A stretch of DNA of 64,000 nucleotides from an uncultured Crocinitomix sp. GTDB taxonomy: Bacteria; Bacteroidota; Bacteroidia; Flavobacteriales_D; Crocinitomicaceae. How positions within the stretch are numbered: position 1 is the stretch's first letter; each line of letters begins with the position of its first letter. Positions 1 to 8,983 of the stretch are shown here, in pieces. The notes beneath the pieces are model-generated. The model saw nothing but the letters and a program-made list of their open reading frames with translations, had not been told where the DNA came from and ran no database searches. The stretch covers positions 93,754-157,753 of the forward strand of contig CAJQHR010000005.1 of assembly GCA_905478225.1 (NCBI GenBank). The letters run 5' to 3'. The position numbers and the translations under genes were made by a program.

Positions 1-1199
1 CCACCTAATTCAACAGAGTATTCTTTCAGAGAAGGAAACCAAGACAAAAAAGGAACTTTTTCCGCTCCTAAAACTGGTTTTGCTTTGTGGTAAATTTGAG
101 TTGGTCGGTTGGGATCAATTAAGAATGCAGCATTATAATTTTCAACATACGCGTTGATGGATTCATTGTAATTAGATGCCAAAGAATTTTCTTCTCTAAA
201 GAGCTTATAGGAATCAGCGCCAATAAGTAAATTGACATTATGGTTTGACCGCAACCATTCTTTTATCAAAATCATGTTGGGCTCTTCTTCAAGATTTGCC
301 TCGTTCACTCTTCTTGAAATGGCTGTTTCTGGACAAACAATTAAGTCTGTATTCTCATCAACTTTGCTTTCAGCCAGTTCAAACATAATGTCCAATTGAT
401 CCGGCAACGGCATTATAAATTTTTCACCATATGGATCTAAATTAGGTTGGACAACGACGATATTCACAGGATCCTCAGTTTCCTCGTACGAAGTATAAAT
501 GATTACTGAGCTGAGCACAGGAATAAAAATAACCAATCCCAAAAAAAGGAATAATGGTGCTTGAATTCTTACTGTTTCTTTTCTAATCTTGACATTTCTA
601 ACCACAAAGTACACCCCAATATTCACGAGTAAAACCCACAGTGTTCCGCCCGTAACACCTGAATATTCATACCATTGAATGAGCCAAGGGTATTCGCCAA
701 AAATATGCCCAAAACTGAGCCAAGGCCAAGATAATTCCCAGATATAATGACAATACTCAAATCCAATCCACAATACAACAAGTGCCAATAGACCTTTATT
801 CTCTCCTAATTGTCGACCAATGAATCCAAATAAAAAGAAGGGCAAGGTCATTAGTAAGGAATTGCAAAATATGGCCATGTACATACCGCCCTCAGAAGCA
901 TTATAAATCCACCAAGTAGTGATGGAATTAAAAATTATGAAATAAAGATAATTGTATGCGAATCGTTTAAAAAATCGTCCTCTCTTTTTCTTGTTCAATT
1001 CTAAATTAATGACAATCAAAGGAACAAAGGCGACAAATGCCAATGGAAACAAACCTCCTGTAAATGGAAAACTAATTCCCATCACTGTTCCACCTATAAC
1101 AGCCAACAACAATAAATACAACGGTTTAATATCCATGAAAACAAAGTTATAATTATTTGCAGAATTTAAACCGTAATCATTCATTTGAATAGTTTTCAT
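1..1199 (-). CDS. lnt: Apolipoprotein N-acyltransferase, 3' end outside window
   Basis: Lnt transfers the third acyl chain to the N-terminal cysteine of lipoproteins in the inner membrane. I translated it directly from the minus strand: the reading frame is open from ATG at 1199 to the window edge, 399 codons. The first ~200 residues hold several hydrophobic membrane segments, including the family-like stretch EYSGVTGGTLWVLL. A carbon-nitrogen hydrolase (nitrilase) domain follows, with the catalytic glutamate in CPETA (about residue 291) and the likely catalytic lysine in YHKAK (about residue 372). The catalytic cysteine and last membrane segment should lie beyond base 1. It is transcribed away from the acyltransferase gene at 1244. 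Confidence 0.9.
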   Translation of the reverse strand, partial: MKTIQMNDYGLNSANNYNFVFMDIKPLYLLLLAVIGGTVMGISFPFTGGLFPLAFVAFVPLIVINLELNKKKRGRFFKRFAYNYLYFIIFNSITTWWIYNASEGGMYMAIFCNSLLMTLPFFLFGFIGRQLGENKGLLALVVLWIGFEYCHYIWELSWPWLSFGHIFGEYPWLIQWYEYSGVTGGTLWVLLVNIGVYFVVRNVKIRKETVRIQAPLFLFLGLVIFIPVLSSVIIYTSYEETEDPVNIVVVQPNLDPYGEKFIMPLPDQLDIMFELAESKVDENTDLIVCPETAISRRVNEANLEEEPNMILIKEWLRSNHNVNLLIGADSYKLFREENSLASNYNESINAYVENYNAAFLIDPNRPTQIYHKAKPVLGAEKVPFLSWFPSLKEYSVELG

Positions 1200-1229
1200 A
1201 TATTTGTTTGAATCCCAAATAAGAATTAC

Positions 1230-1258
1230 CAAAGCTATATTTGATGCCGAGAAACAAA
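1230..1258 (-). promoter_or_regulatory. Probable promoter of lnt
   Basis: On the minus strand TAGCTTTG (1237-1230) fits the Bacteroidota -7 consensus TAnnTTTG. A TTTG (1258-1255) lies 17 bases upstream of it; the usual spacing is about 19. The distance to the lnt ATG at 1199 is suitable. The site overlaps the start of the divergent gene at 1244. Confidence 0.5.
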
Positions 1259-2356
1259 CGCTTACATTTCAAAGATATTCATGCTTTAAAAGCTTTGGTC
1301 TTTATACCCATCTTTTTGTACTGTACATTCTCATTAATAAATCCGACAAACACAGGTGCTTTAGCAGAAGTGACAATAATTGCTGGAAAAATATCACAAA
1401 GTAGTTTTGACTTTTTATTTTTCCTCACCGCCTTTTTAGTCACCTCGCACGGTTTACGCGAATATAAATACACAGAAAAATTTTCGCTGAAGAACTTTTA
1501 TATAAGACGGATTTTGCGTTTATCTGTTGTGTTGACGCTCTCCTTGGTTTTTGCATTTGCGTTACATCCTTGGCTCATAGGCGTTTTAGATTTGCAACCC
1601 ATGGTGACGCCTAGTATTGAACCTTACATTTGGCTCATTCCTAATTATCTCTCCGATTTTGCTGGTCCACAATTAATTTATTTGACGATTATTTGTACGG
1701 TATTTATGTTTCTGCAGTTTTATGCTTTTTGGGGAATTATGCTCCGATTTTTCCATAATTACCTCAATTTAATTGCAGTTATACTTCTAGTTGTCGGACT
1801 TGTAAGTCGAGTCTTGCATGAGTATAACCAATCTGATTATTTAATGGACACCTTGTCTTTTGGAATTCCAATTGGTATTGGCGCCTTAACAGCGATTGCG
1901 GTTCGGAAAGAAAGTAGCGTTGTAGTTAAGCTGAAAGAGTTTTCAAAAAACACAAACTCGTTTATTTATATTATTGGTAGCCTGCTGTTTTTGGGAGGTT
2001 ATATTTTAGCTAAAAACTCCTATTTAACGGCAATTATACCATTATTAACGAGTCTTTTTTTCGGATATGTTTTAATTGAACAAACCTTTGGGAAGAATTC
2101 GTTGGTGCAGTTTAAAACCAAAAAAATACTAACCTATTTGGGCAAAATCAGTTATGGAATGTTGGTTTATCAAGCCATCATTAATGTCATGATCATTATT
2201 GCCATGGAATCGTTAGATCAAAATTTAGATTCATTTTATATGATTGGGATTGTGATTGTTGCCAGCTTTATTGGTACAGTGGTAGTCTCTGACATAAGCT
2301 TCAAACTATTTGAAAAACCACTGTTAAGATTTCGTCGCGAGTTTAAAAAGGTGTAG
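1244..2356 (+). CDS. Acyltransferase family 3 membrane protein, atypical active-site region
   Basis: A roughly 370-residue polytopic membrane protein with about ten hydrophobic segments. The motif LKNFYIRRILRL near residue 85 is the family-typical FYxRRxxR loop of acyltransferase-3 (OafA/NodX type) enzymes, which move acyl groups onto surface sugars. The C-terminus (FEKPLLRFRREFKKV) also fits. Members usually have a histidine at the end of the first membrane helix (LRxxAxxxVxxxH). Here the aligned sequence is LKALVFIPIFLYC, with cysteine at that place, so activity is doubtful. The start is ATG at 1244, directly after a TTG. The next gene begins two bases after the stop. Confidence 0.75.
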   Translation: MPRNKRLHFKDIHALKALVFIPIFLYCTFSLINPTNTGALAEVTIIAGKISQSSFDFLFFLTAFLVTSHGLREYKYTEKFSLKNFYIRRILRLSVVLTLSLVFAFALHPWLIGVLDLQPMVTPSIEPYIWLIPNYLSDFAGPQLIYLTIICTVFMFLQFYAFWGIMLRFFHNYLNLIAVILLVVGLVSRVLHEYNQSDYLMDTLSFGIPIGIGALTAIAVRKESSVVVKLKEFSKNTNSFIYIIGSLLFLGGYILAKNSYLTAIIPLLTSLFFGYVLIEQTFGKNSLVQFKTKKILTYLGKISYGMLVYQAIINVMIIIAMESLDQNLDSFYMIGIVIVASFIGTVVVSDISFKLFEKPLLRFRREFKKV

Positions 2357-2358
2357 GG

Positions 2359-3126
2359 ATGCAATTCTTAACCATTTTCTTATTTCAGTTTTCATCCATT
2401 TCTTATGGGCAATCCGAAATTATTGACAGATTTCAAAAGGCGGCTGAAGTTGAATTTGGATTTTATGACACCGTTTATCCTGACACATTTTTAGTGCAAA
2501 ATTACAGAATGGATACAACTGAACTTTACTTTATCGTTCAACCATATGATCCATCAAAAAGAAATCCTGAACTATTTGCATATCGCAGGTCGGATTCTAG
2601 CGCATTGAATGGGACAATCATCTACCAGCAATTCAAAAATGAATATTATCAGAATAGCTTTTCACAATCCTATACTAGAAATGCTCGGCTATACGAAAAT
2701 GGTCAACAAATTAGGCTCGTAAGTCGGGGATATTTTCGCTATTCAACTTCATATTTTGCTGATGAACCAAGATTTGATGGTACTTTATTCGACCCGATTA
2801 AAAATGGTTTTTCTCAAAGACAATTAAGTGGTGGAGGTTATCGATATGATTACATGAATGATACCTTAACATTAATATATTTTGACGGTACGCATAATTC
2901 AGATACCCCAAATGCCATGTTGAATACAAATTATTGGACTGTACGCCATATTTCTGATGAAGAGAGGAAACTGCTCAATATTCCTTATAAAATTGTGCTT
3001 TCAAAGAAACCTGAAAGGGAATATTTCTACTTGCAGTCTGAAAATAGAAAAGAAACGGACATTGAAGTACTCGAAAGTTTTCTAAAGAAAAACAAAAAAC
3101 GTAATGCAGCTTTAACGGAAAACTAA
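2359..3126 (+). CDS. Hypothetical secreted protein
   Basis: 255 residues that I do not recognise. The first ~18 residues (MQFLTIFLFQFSSISYG) look like a signal peptide cleaved before QSEI, so export to the periplasm or beyond is likely. The rest is rich in Tyr, Asn and Asp, with a FDGTLFDPIKNG stretch, and ends in a basic tail (LKKNKKRNAALTEN). It starts two bases after the acyltransferase-3 stop, so the two are probably co-transcribed. Its TAA overlaps the TAG of the convergent ABC-F gene by two bases, leaving no room for a terminator. Confidence 0.6.
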   Translation: MQFLTIFLFQFSSISYGQSEIIDRFQKAAEVEFGFYDTVYPDTFLVQNYRMDTTELYFIVQPYDPSKRNPELFAYRRSDSSALNGTIIYQQFKNEYYQNSFSQSYTRNARLYENGQQIRLVSRGYFRYSTSYFADEPRFDGTLFDPIKNGFSQRQLSGGGYRYDYMNDTLTLIYFDGTHNSDTPNAMLNTNYWTVRHISDEERKLLNIPYKIVLSKKPEREYFYLQSENRKETDIEVLESFLKKNKKRNAALTEN

Positions 3127-5060
3127 GCCTGCACCTTCGTATTCAACTCATCCAATTCCATTTCAGAATCCTCCCAAATTGTCATTGCTTTTTCGAGTTC
3201 GGCTTCTGTGTTTTTATAATCCTCAGATGCTGCGTTAAACTTATCCGTTTCTTCGTATGGCGTTTCTTCTAGGGTTTTGGTTTTTTCTTTCAGTTCCACT
3301 TCAAGGTCAGAGATTTTACGCTCGTATTTTTTGATCTTTTTCTGAAGGCGTTTAATTTGATTTTGCTCTTCCCAAGAAAGCTGGTTTTTGTCCTCGGCTT
3401 TTTTAGGTTTTTCAGCAGACTTTGAATTTTTAGTAGAAGCCATTTCTGCTTCTTCGTAATTGATCCGCTCTAAAAATTCGTTCACACCAAAATAATGCGT
3501 TTTAATCTTTCCTTCTTTAATCTCCCAAATTTTATTACTTAAACCATCTAAGAATTCACGATCATGCGAAACCAATAATAAGGTTCCGTCATAATTCTTA
3601 AGGGCATCTTTTAAGATGTCTTTACTTTGAATATCCAAGTGATTGGTAGGCTCATCCATGATCAAGAAATTAAACTCTTGAAACAATAATTTACAAATTG
3701 CTAAACGAGTACGTTCTCCTCCACTCAGTACTTTCACTTTCTTTTCAGACTCTTCTCCACCAAATAAAAAGGCTCCTAAAATGGAACGAATATCTTTTCG
3801 CTTCTCCCCTTTTGCAATATCATCAATGGTTTTGAATACCGTTTTTTCGTCATCCAGTTTTTCAGCAGAATCCTGTGCAAAATAACCGACAGTCACATTA
3901 TGACCGCGCTCAATTTGCCCGTCATATGCCATTTCCTCAGTGATACACTTAATCAAGGTAGATTTTCCAACTCCATTTGGTCCCAACAAGGCAATTTTCT
4001 CTCCCCTTGCCAATATCACATCTAAACCATTAAAAATAGTTTTAGTACCAAATGACTTTTTGATGCCATTCATATCCAACACCTTCTTTCCAGAAGCTTG
4101 TTGTAAGGTAAATCTTAAATGAAAAGCTTTACGCTGAATATTATCAACTTCAATACGTTCAACTTTATCCAATTTCTTAATTAAACTCTGCGCAAAAGAG
4201 GCTTTATTTGCCTTTGCTCGGTATTTATTAATGAGTTCCTCTGTGCGTTTAATTTCGCGATCCTGATTCTTTTTAGCTGCTTGCGCGCGCTCCATTTCCT
4301 CGGCGTGTAAAACTAAATAACGTGAGTAATTGCACTTATAATCGTAAAGACGTTGATTCGCAATTTCTATCGTTCGATTGGTGACATTATCTAAAAATCT
4401 TCTATCATGAGAAATCAAGATTAATCCACCTTTAAAATTCTTTAAATAATTTTCAAGCCATTGAATAGAGACAATATCTAAGTGATTCGTAGGCTCATCA
4501 ATCAACAAAACTTCAGGGTTATTCACTAAGAGTTTTGCTAATTCAACCCGCATTTGCCAACCACCACTAAAACTTCCAATTTGATTGTCAAATTCTTCCT
4601 GTTTAAATCCTAATCCCTTTAAAACAATCTCAATTCGCTCAGCAAAAGAATGCGCATCAAGAACAACGAGGCGGTCATTAATTTCAGTGACTTCATTTAT
4701 CAAATCCAAATATAAATCTGATTCATAATCCGCACGAGTGGTCAATTCATTGTTCACAAAATCTAAACGGGCGTGCAAATTAGTGATTGCCTCATTCGAT
4801 TTTTCAATATAATCTCTAACAGAAATGTCTTTCTTAATTTCAATATCCTGAGTTAGATAACCAATTGAAACACCTTTCTCAATCACAACAGTTCCATCAG
4901 TCGGCACGATCTGTTTTGAAATCAAACCCAACAAGGTTGACTTACCCACCCCGGTTTTACCAGTAAGACCAATTTTGTCTCCACGATCTATGAATAAAGA
5001 AATGTCTTTATATAAGAAACCTTGCGGTAAATGATATGATAATCCTCCGAACCTAACCAT
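3123..5060 (-). CDS. ABC-F family ATPase (Uup/EttA-like)
   Basis: 645 residues with two ABC nucleotide-binding domains and no membrane segments. The first domain has Walker A GKTGVGKS (about 31-38), signature SFSGGW and Walker B LLIDEPTNHLD. The second has GPNGVGKS, LSGGERTR and FLIMDEPTNHLD. Between them lies the charged linker typical of ABC-F proteins. A lysine/glutamate-rich coiled coil forms the last ~100 residues, as in Uup. ABC-F proteins act on ribosomes at the E site as translation factors or, in some branches, give antibiotic resistance. Which role this one has cannot be read from sequence alone. It is a single gene with its own promoter just upstream. Confidence 0.93.
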   Translation of the reverse strand: MVRFGGLSYHLPQGFLYKDISLFIDRGDKIGLTGKTGVGKSTLLGLISKQIVPTDGTVVIEKGVSIGYLTQDIEIKKDISVRDYIEKSNEAITNLHARLDFVNNELTTRADYESDLYLDLINEVTEINDRLVVLDAHSFAERIEIVLKGLGFKQEEFDNQIGSFSGGWQMRVELAKLLVNNPEVLLIDEPTNHLDIVSIQWLENYLKNFKGGLILISHDRRFLDNVTNRTIEIANQRLYDYKCNYSRYLVLHAEEMERAQAAKKNQDREIKRTEELINKYRAKANKASFAQSLIKKLDKVERIEVDNIQRKAFHLRFTLQQASGKKVLDMNGIKKSFGTKTIFNGLDVILARGEKIALLGPNGVGKSTLIKCITEEMAYDGQIERGHNVTVGYFAQDSAEKLDDEKTVFKTIDDIAKGEKRKDIRSILGAFLFGGEESEKKVKVLSGGERTRLAICKLLFQEFNFLIMDEPTNHLDIQSKDILKDALKNYDGTLLLVSHDREFLDGLSNKIWEIKEGKIKTHYFGVNEFLERINYEEAEMASTKNSKSAEKPKKAEDKNQLSWEEQNQIKRLQKKIKKYERKISDLEVELKEKTKTLEETPYEETDKFNAASEDYKNTEAELEKAMTIWEDSEMELDELNTKVQA

Positions 5061-5082
5061 TGAAATTTAAATCTTAAAAATG

Positions 5083-5090
5083 CAAAGGTA
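5083..5090 (-). promoter_or_regulatory. -7 promoter element of the ABC-F gene
   Basis: Minus-strand TACCTTTG matches TAnnTTTG and ends 23 bases before the ATG at 5060. No good -33 TTTG was found 19 bases upstream. Confidence 0.5.
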
Positions 5091-5099
5091 CAAGATTAA

Positions 5100-5151
5100 C
5101 CCGAATTATGGTTGCGACTTGTTGATCTTCTAGCCGATCACATAATTCGGG
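5100..5151. repeat. 11-bp perfect inverted repeat with nested hairpin
   Basis: CCCGAATTATG (5100-5110) pairs perfectly with CATAATTCGGG (5141-5151) across a 30-base loop. On the minus strand the loop holds a second inverted pair, TGATC and GATCA. It lies between the second gldM and the ABC-F gene, just upstream of the ABC-F -7 element, and has no T-run on either side. It could be an operator, a small mobile relic or a processing structure. Confidence 0.45.
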
Positions 5152-5274
5152 CATCATCTGGTGTTCGTTAAATAGTAGTTGTTTGGAACAATAGCTGATT
5201 TGCTTTTAGCCTATTCCTCACCAATTGCTTCATACGGTTTTTGATCAAATTGGTCCGCCTCAAGCGGATTTGAT

Positions 5275-6996
5275 TTAACGAACAGTAAAGACTAAAGGAT
5301 TAGCATTTTTTTGAACCCCAGAAGGATCCACATACTTCACAGTAATTGTTACTTTCTTACCTCCACAAGCCTGGGTTAAAATTTGTTTAGCTCTTGCATT
5401 AAGTGAACCGTCTCTATTAATTTTACCTTCTCCTGTTATTCGATCTACCGAAACAAGACCACTAACCACTTTAAAGTTCACACCTGTCAACGGAATTCCT
5501 TCACCATAACGCAATGAAACTCTCGTTTGCGCCCTTACACTGCTACAACCTGGATTTTGACCACCAGAAATACCTCCCAGAAAAACTTCAGGTTTAGGCA
5601 ATTGTTTTACCTCAAACGTATTTGACGCAACGGTTACCACAGAACCATCTTCCTTTTCACCACGAACCGTTATGGTCGCTGTACGAATGCCAGAACCTAC
5701 TCTCACAATCCATTTGCCACCGCTACCTCTTGAAACGCTGCAACCACTGCTCGCACTAATACTCACTTTATCCCCTGGAAAACCAGAAGCAGCCGCTTCA
5801 AGCTCATTGTCATACCCACGATAAAGCAAACGCATATTTGGTTGAGAAATAGCGCCCATTGGTGCCCCAACCGTATAATCAAATTCCCACGGCTTCCATA
5901 CAGTGACTCCACGCTCTTTAATTCCAATTGCACCTTTTACTTTATGAAAACCAACCTCAGATCCCTCTAAATTAAGTCCTCCTTGTGTTTCAGTCCAACG
6001 TTCTTGCAATGTATCATCATCCATGCCCCACATTATTTTATTCACCGAGGTAGAATCATACGCCGCAATCATAACTTTTAGAGCTAAAGAATCGCCTTGG
6101 TTAATATATCCCGAACTTGCAAAAGCCATAGGCTCAATTTTATTAATGATAAAAGGCGGAGCAGATACTTTGCCCAATAAATATTCGCAAGCAATTGACT
6201 CGGCACTTTTAACATCCACTTTTAAAGACGTGAACATGGCAGCCGCAGCAACGATTGGCGCATGGTTAAATGTAGCTGACACCCAAGGAACATCCATTTC
6301 TTCACCCGAATCATATAACGTTTCAGGTATTGTTAAGGAATGATAGAAGTGGGCAATCTTACTCGTATCCTTCGGATTTGCGTTACGCAATGCTTCCGAA
6401 AGTCCTTCTGGAGAACTGGGCGGTGTAAAACTATAAGCCGCTCCCTCTGTATAAGTTCCCATAATTACAGCCATCTTATCTCGGTAGGCGTGAATGCGAT
6501 CCGTAATTTGTTTTCCACGGTCAATTGGGTCTAAAGGATTAGATCCAATAAATAATTGCGTTGGAATATCATAATTGTCCTTGACATCAATTTCAATTAA
6601 CGGCCTCAATTTCGTGACAAATCCATCTTCATCCGTCCCATTTTCCGCGATCCATGGTTTCCCCTCGGCTTCTTCAATCATCTCGCTGCATTCATTCAAT
6701 AAATAACTGACGAGCGATCTGGTTTCAAACTCAAGCGAATCTGCTTTGCCGTTCCAAACACTAAATTCAGTTAAATCCCCATTTGATGCGGTGATGGTTG
6801 CTTTTTTTTGCGCGAACATGCCATAATCTTCTCCTACTTTGTTATGCACGATCTCAGCGCTTGCATCTAGTTTATCGTTAATTGTTACGAATGCATTAAC
6901 AACTTCCTTAGTTACGTTTAAAGCAAGCAAGGCGGTTAAAACGAGATACATCATCCCGATCATTCTTTGTCTTGGTGTTTCTTTTCCTCCGGCCAT
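5275..6996 (-). CDS. Second GldM-like T9SS motor protein
   Basis: A 573-residue paralogue of the GldM at 10084. The start is set at 6996 because MAGGKETPRQRMIGMMYLVLTA is the conserved GldM N-terminus; an upstream in-frame ATG would add 28 residues that fit no GldM. The single membrane helix lies near residues 13-35. The periplasmic part keeps GldM landmarks such as SFTPP, NHAPIVAAAAM, EPMAFASSGYINQGDSL, YRGYDNELEAAASGFPGDKV and LGGISGGQNPG. Known role: GldM forms the periplasmic shaft of the T9SS motor, driven through GldL. It sits apart from the main operon beside a broken gldN copy. The frame is intact, so it may still be made. Confidence 0.9.
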   Translation of the reverse strand: MAGGKETPRQRMIGMMYLVLTALLALNVTKEVVNAFVTINDKLDASAEIVHNKVGEDYGMFAQKKATITASNGDLTEFSVWNGKADSLEFETRSLVSYLLNECSEMIEEAEGKPWIAENGTDEDGFVTKLRPLIEIDVKDNYDIPTQLFIGSNPLDPIDRGKQITDRIHAYRDKMAVIMGTYTEGAAYSFTPPSSPEGLSEALRNANPKDTSKIAHFYHSLTIPETLYDSGEEMDVPWVSATFNHAPIVAAAAMFTSLKVDVKSAESIACEYLLGKVSAPPFIINKIEPMAFASSGYINQGDSLALKVMIAAYDSTSVNKIMWGMDDDTLQERWTETQGGLNLEGSEVGFHKVKGAIGIKERGVTVWKPWEFDYTVGAPMGAISQPNMRLLYRGYDNELEAAASGFPGDKVSISASSGCSVSRGSGGKWIVRVGSGIRTATITVRGEKEDGSVVTVASNTFEVKQLPKPEVFLGGISGGQNPGCSSVRAQTRVSLRYGEGIPLTGVNFKVVSGLVSVDRITGEGKINRDGSLNARAKQILTQACGGKKVTITVKYVDPSGVQKNANPLVFTVR

Positions 6997-7290
6997 AGTT
7001 TTTGATTTTAATGCCCCTTTGAGGTAGGGCGGTTTAATCAAGAAATGCCTAGAAATGAAAAAAGTAACAATTTGTTTCAAATTATATTTTATATAGTCGA
7101 TTGAAAGAAGTAATTAAGTCATTCGCTGCCTGCCATAAACGCTTCCATTAAATGAGGAATAAAAACGTCAAAAATCACAGGGATGGAATAAGCAGTTTAT
7201 AGAGGAATGAAAGCATTTTGCCTACTATAACGAAACAAAGGAAACACATATCCTTCAATGCCTTATTCAGTATAAAATCGTTATTTTTAC

Positions 7291-7827
7291 ATAAAAAAAC
7301 TTATTTCTGTTTCTCTAAAGTCGATTCTTGTCGTAATGTTCTCTATCCTTATTATTGCGTCATGTGGTATATATGAAGATGGTCCTGCTTTCTCTATTAA
7401 AACAAAAAGAACGATTGGTGAATGGGAGTTAACTTCGTTTAACGAAGGGAATGAAATATTGAGCTATAAAGGTGTTCATGCGGCCGAGATTGACGGATGT
7501 GGTACTCGAACAATTTATGACAAGATATTTAAAGAACAAAACGTTGTTTGGGACATGGGGTCTGATTACGACCTCAAAGAAAGGTACAGCCTAGTGGAAT
7601 TAAAACACAATTACGCCGAATCATATATCGCTCCTTCATGTACGCCAAAATATATCACGCTTGATTCTTCAGTAAATACCGAAGTTAGAAGATGGAGTTT
7701 CAATAATAACAAAGAAGAATTAACAATTACTTAGGCCGGTGATCATGAAGAGTATCAAATTTTGAGATTAACAAATAAAGAGCTTAAATTGGAAGATGTT
7801 GATGGTAATATCCTATCCGTTTACTAA
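7291..7827 (+). pseudogene. Broken small lipoprotein gene (lost start, internal stop)
   Basis: The frame reads IKKLISVSLKSILVVMF then SILIIASCG, a complete lipoprotein signal with lipobox IASC, but its first codon is ATA at 7291, not ATG. There is no start codon between the upstream stop (7273) and 7291. The first ATG in frame (7336) would leave a signal peptide without a basic N-region. The frame meets TAG at 7732-7734, then stays open as AGDHEEYQILRLTNKELKLE to TAA at 7825. The pattern GEWELTSF ... EELTIT ... LTNKELKLED resembles small lipocalin-like Bacteroidota lipoproteins. A truncated 132-residue product from 7336 is the alternative. Confidence 0.7.
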
Positions 7828-7881
7828 AAGATAAAACCATCTTTGTTTGATTTATCGATTAATAATTGCCCTTTTCTGTTT

Positions 7882-8796
7882 CTAATACTTCCAGAGATCA
7901 TATTCAATGGTATTGACTAGTTCTTTGATTCTTTCTGACTCTAACAAGGCGTCCATGGCTACTTTATAACTATCAAAATCACGATTGTGTAGATTTGATT
8001 CTTTGATAATAACGCTTTGGAACAGCCGTCTTGAAAATACTTCATCCAACGTTAAGCCCCTTTCTTCATCTGCAGCATCAATAAGGGCGTATTTTTCAAA
8101 TACGCTTCGACACTCTTGATAGTTCAGCCAAAACAATTATTTCGTTCCTGTTATATTTCCATTCTTATCTTTTACATAGATTAAAGGTGAAATGCCAATA
8201 ATGTGTCGGTCAAGCACGCTGCGTTCTCTGTCAAAACACCAATTCACTTGAAATCTATATTGAATAATATCAACAGTAGCATGCCTGACTGTGTCGTAGT
8301 TTTGAGACGTGTCCAATTCGTTTTCTCTTACAGTGCCGAAATAGCGAAAGATCTCCTTATGATAATCGTCTTTATTGGTTTCTGACTTCATAGGATATTT
8401 GAATGCATCACCATCCGTCAAACTTTCCAAAACGGAGTTATTAGGTGCGTATAAAGTTAAATCACCTCTCATTACATGATAGCGGATAATACTCCATAAG
8501 CTTTTAGCTGACAGGTCCAGTTTCTCATTCTCGTTATGAATCGTATCTGTTCTAGAATAAAGAGAATGATAAAAATATTGATTTGAATCAACCTTGCTCC
8601 ACACGCGTTTAAATAGATTGGACGAATTTCGAAAATTTCGATAGGCGTATGTTCTATGTTTTGTCGCAATAAACTCCTTAACATAAACCCCATCTAGCAT
8701 ACCAGGTCTCGGAACCCTAGAAGAATCATTTGAAATTTGAGCAGCCGCACCAGACAAAATAAATTGAGTTGCAATAAAAAGACTTATTTTTTTCAT
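7882..8796 (-). pseudogene. Second gldN copy disrupted by one in-frame stop
   Basis: The frame from ATG 8796 (MKKISLFIATQF signal peptide) runs to 7882 with 305 codons and a single internal TAA at 8139-8137. It aligns along its length with GldN at 8984: PGMLDGVYVKEFIATK, RVWSKVD, WSIIRYHVMRGDLTLY, RERSVLDRHIIGISPLIY and IIKESNLHNRDFDSYK are shared. At the break, GNITGTK-stop-LFWLNY aligns with GNIIGFEELFWLYF, so the stop replaces a GAA codon by one base change (GAA to TAA). GldN/PorN is an essential periplasmic T9SS ring component; this copy would be cut at about 219 residues. The frame is otherwise intact, which suggests a recent lesion. Confidence 0.85.
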
Positions 8797-8932
8797 TTGC
8801 TTAAAGTTCATTTCACAACTCAATATAGTATGTCATTGAAAATGAGAGTTAATCCATTCATAGAATCAAAAAAATGGTATTCGTTACATTGATTAGTGCA
8901 GAACTTAATGATATCTGATCACAAAAAGGCAT

Positions 8933-8965
8933 AAAAAAACCCCTGACGTTTAAAGTCAGGGGTTT
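8933..8965 (-). terminator. Rho-independent terminator of the gldKLMN operon
   Basis: Stem AAACCCCTGAC (8937-8947) with GTCAGGGGTTT (8955-8965), 7-base loop. On the minus strand it is followed by a run of seven T. It begins 18 bases downstream of the gldN stop. Confidence 0.9.
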
Positions 8966-8983
8966 CAATTTTATTATTACGAG

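Noticed and set aside
7732..8139. Two stops (TAG 7732, TAA 8137) as a sign of an altered genetic code or programmed recoding
   Set aside because: All long genes in the window end normally at TAA, TAG or TGA, and no recoding signal is visible, so simple mutation is preferred.
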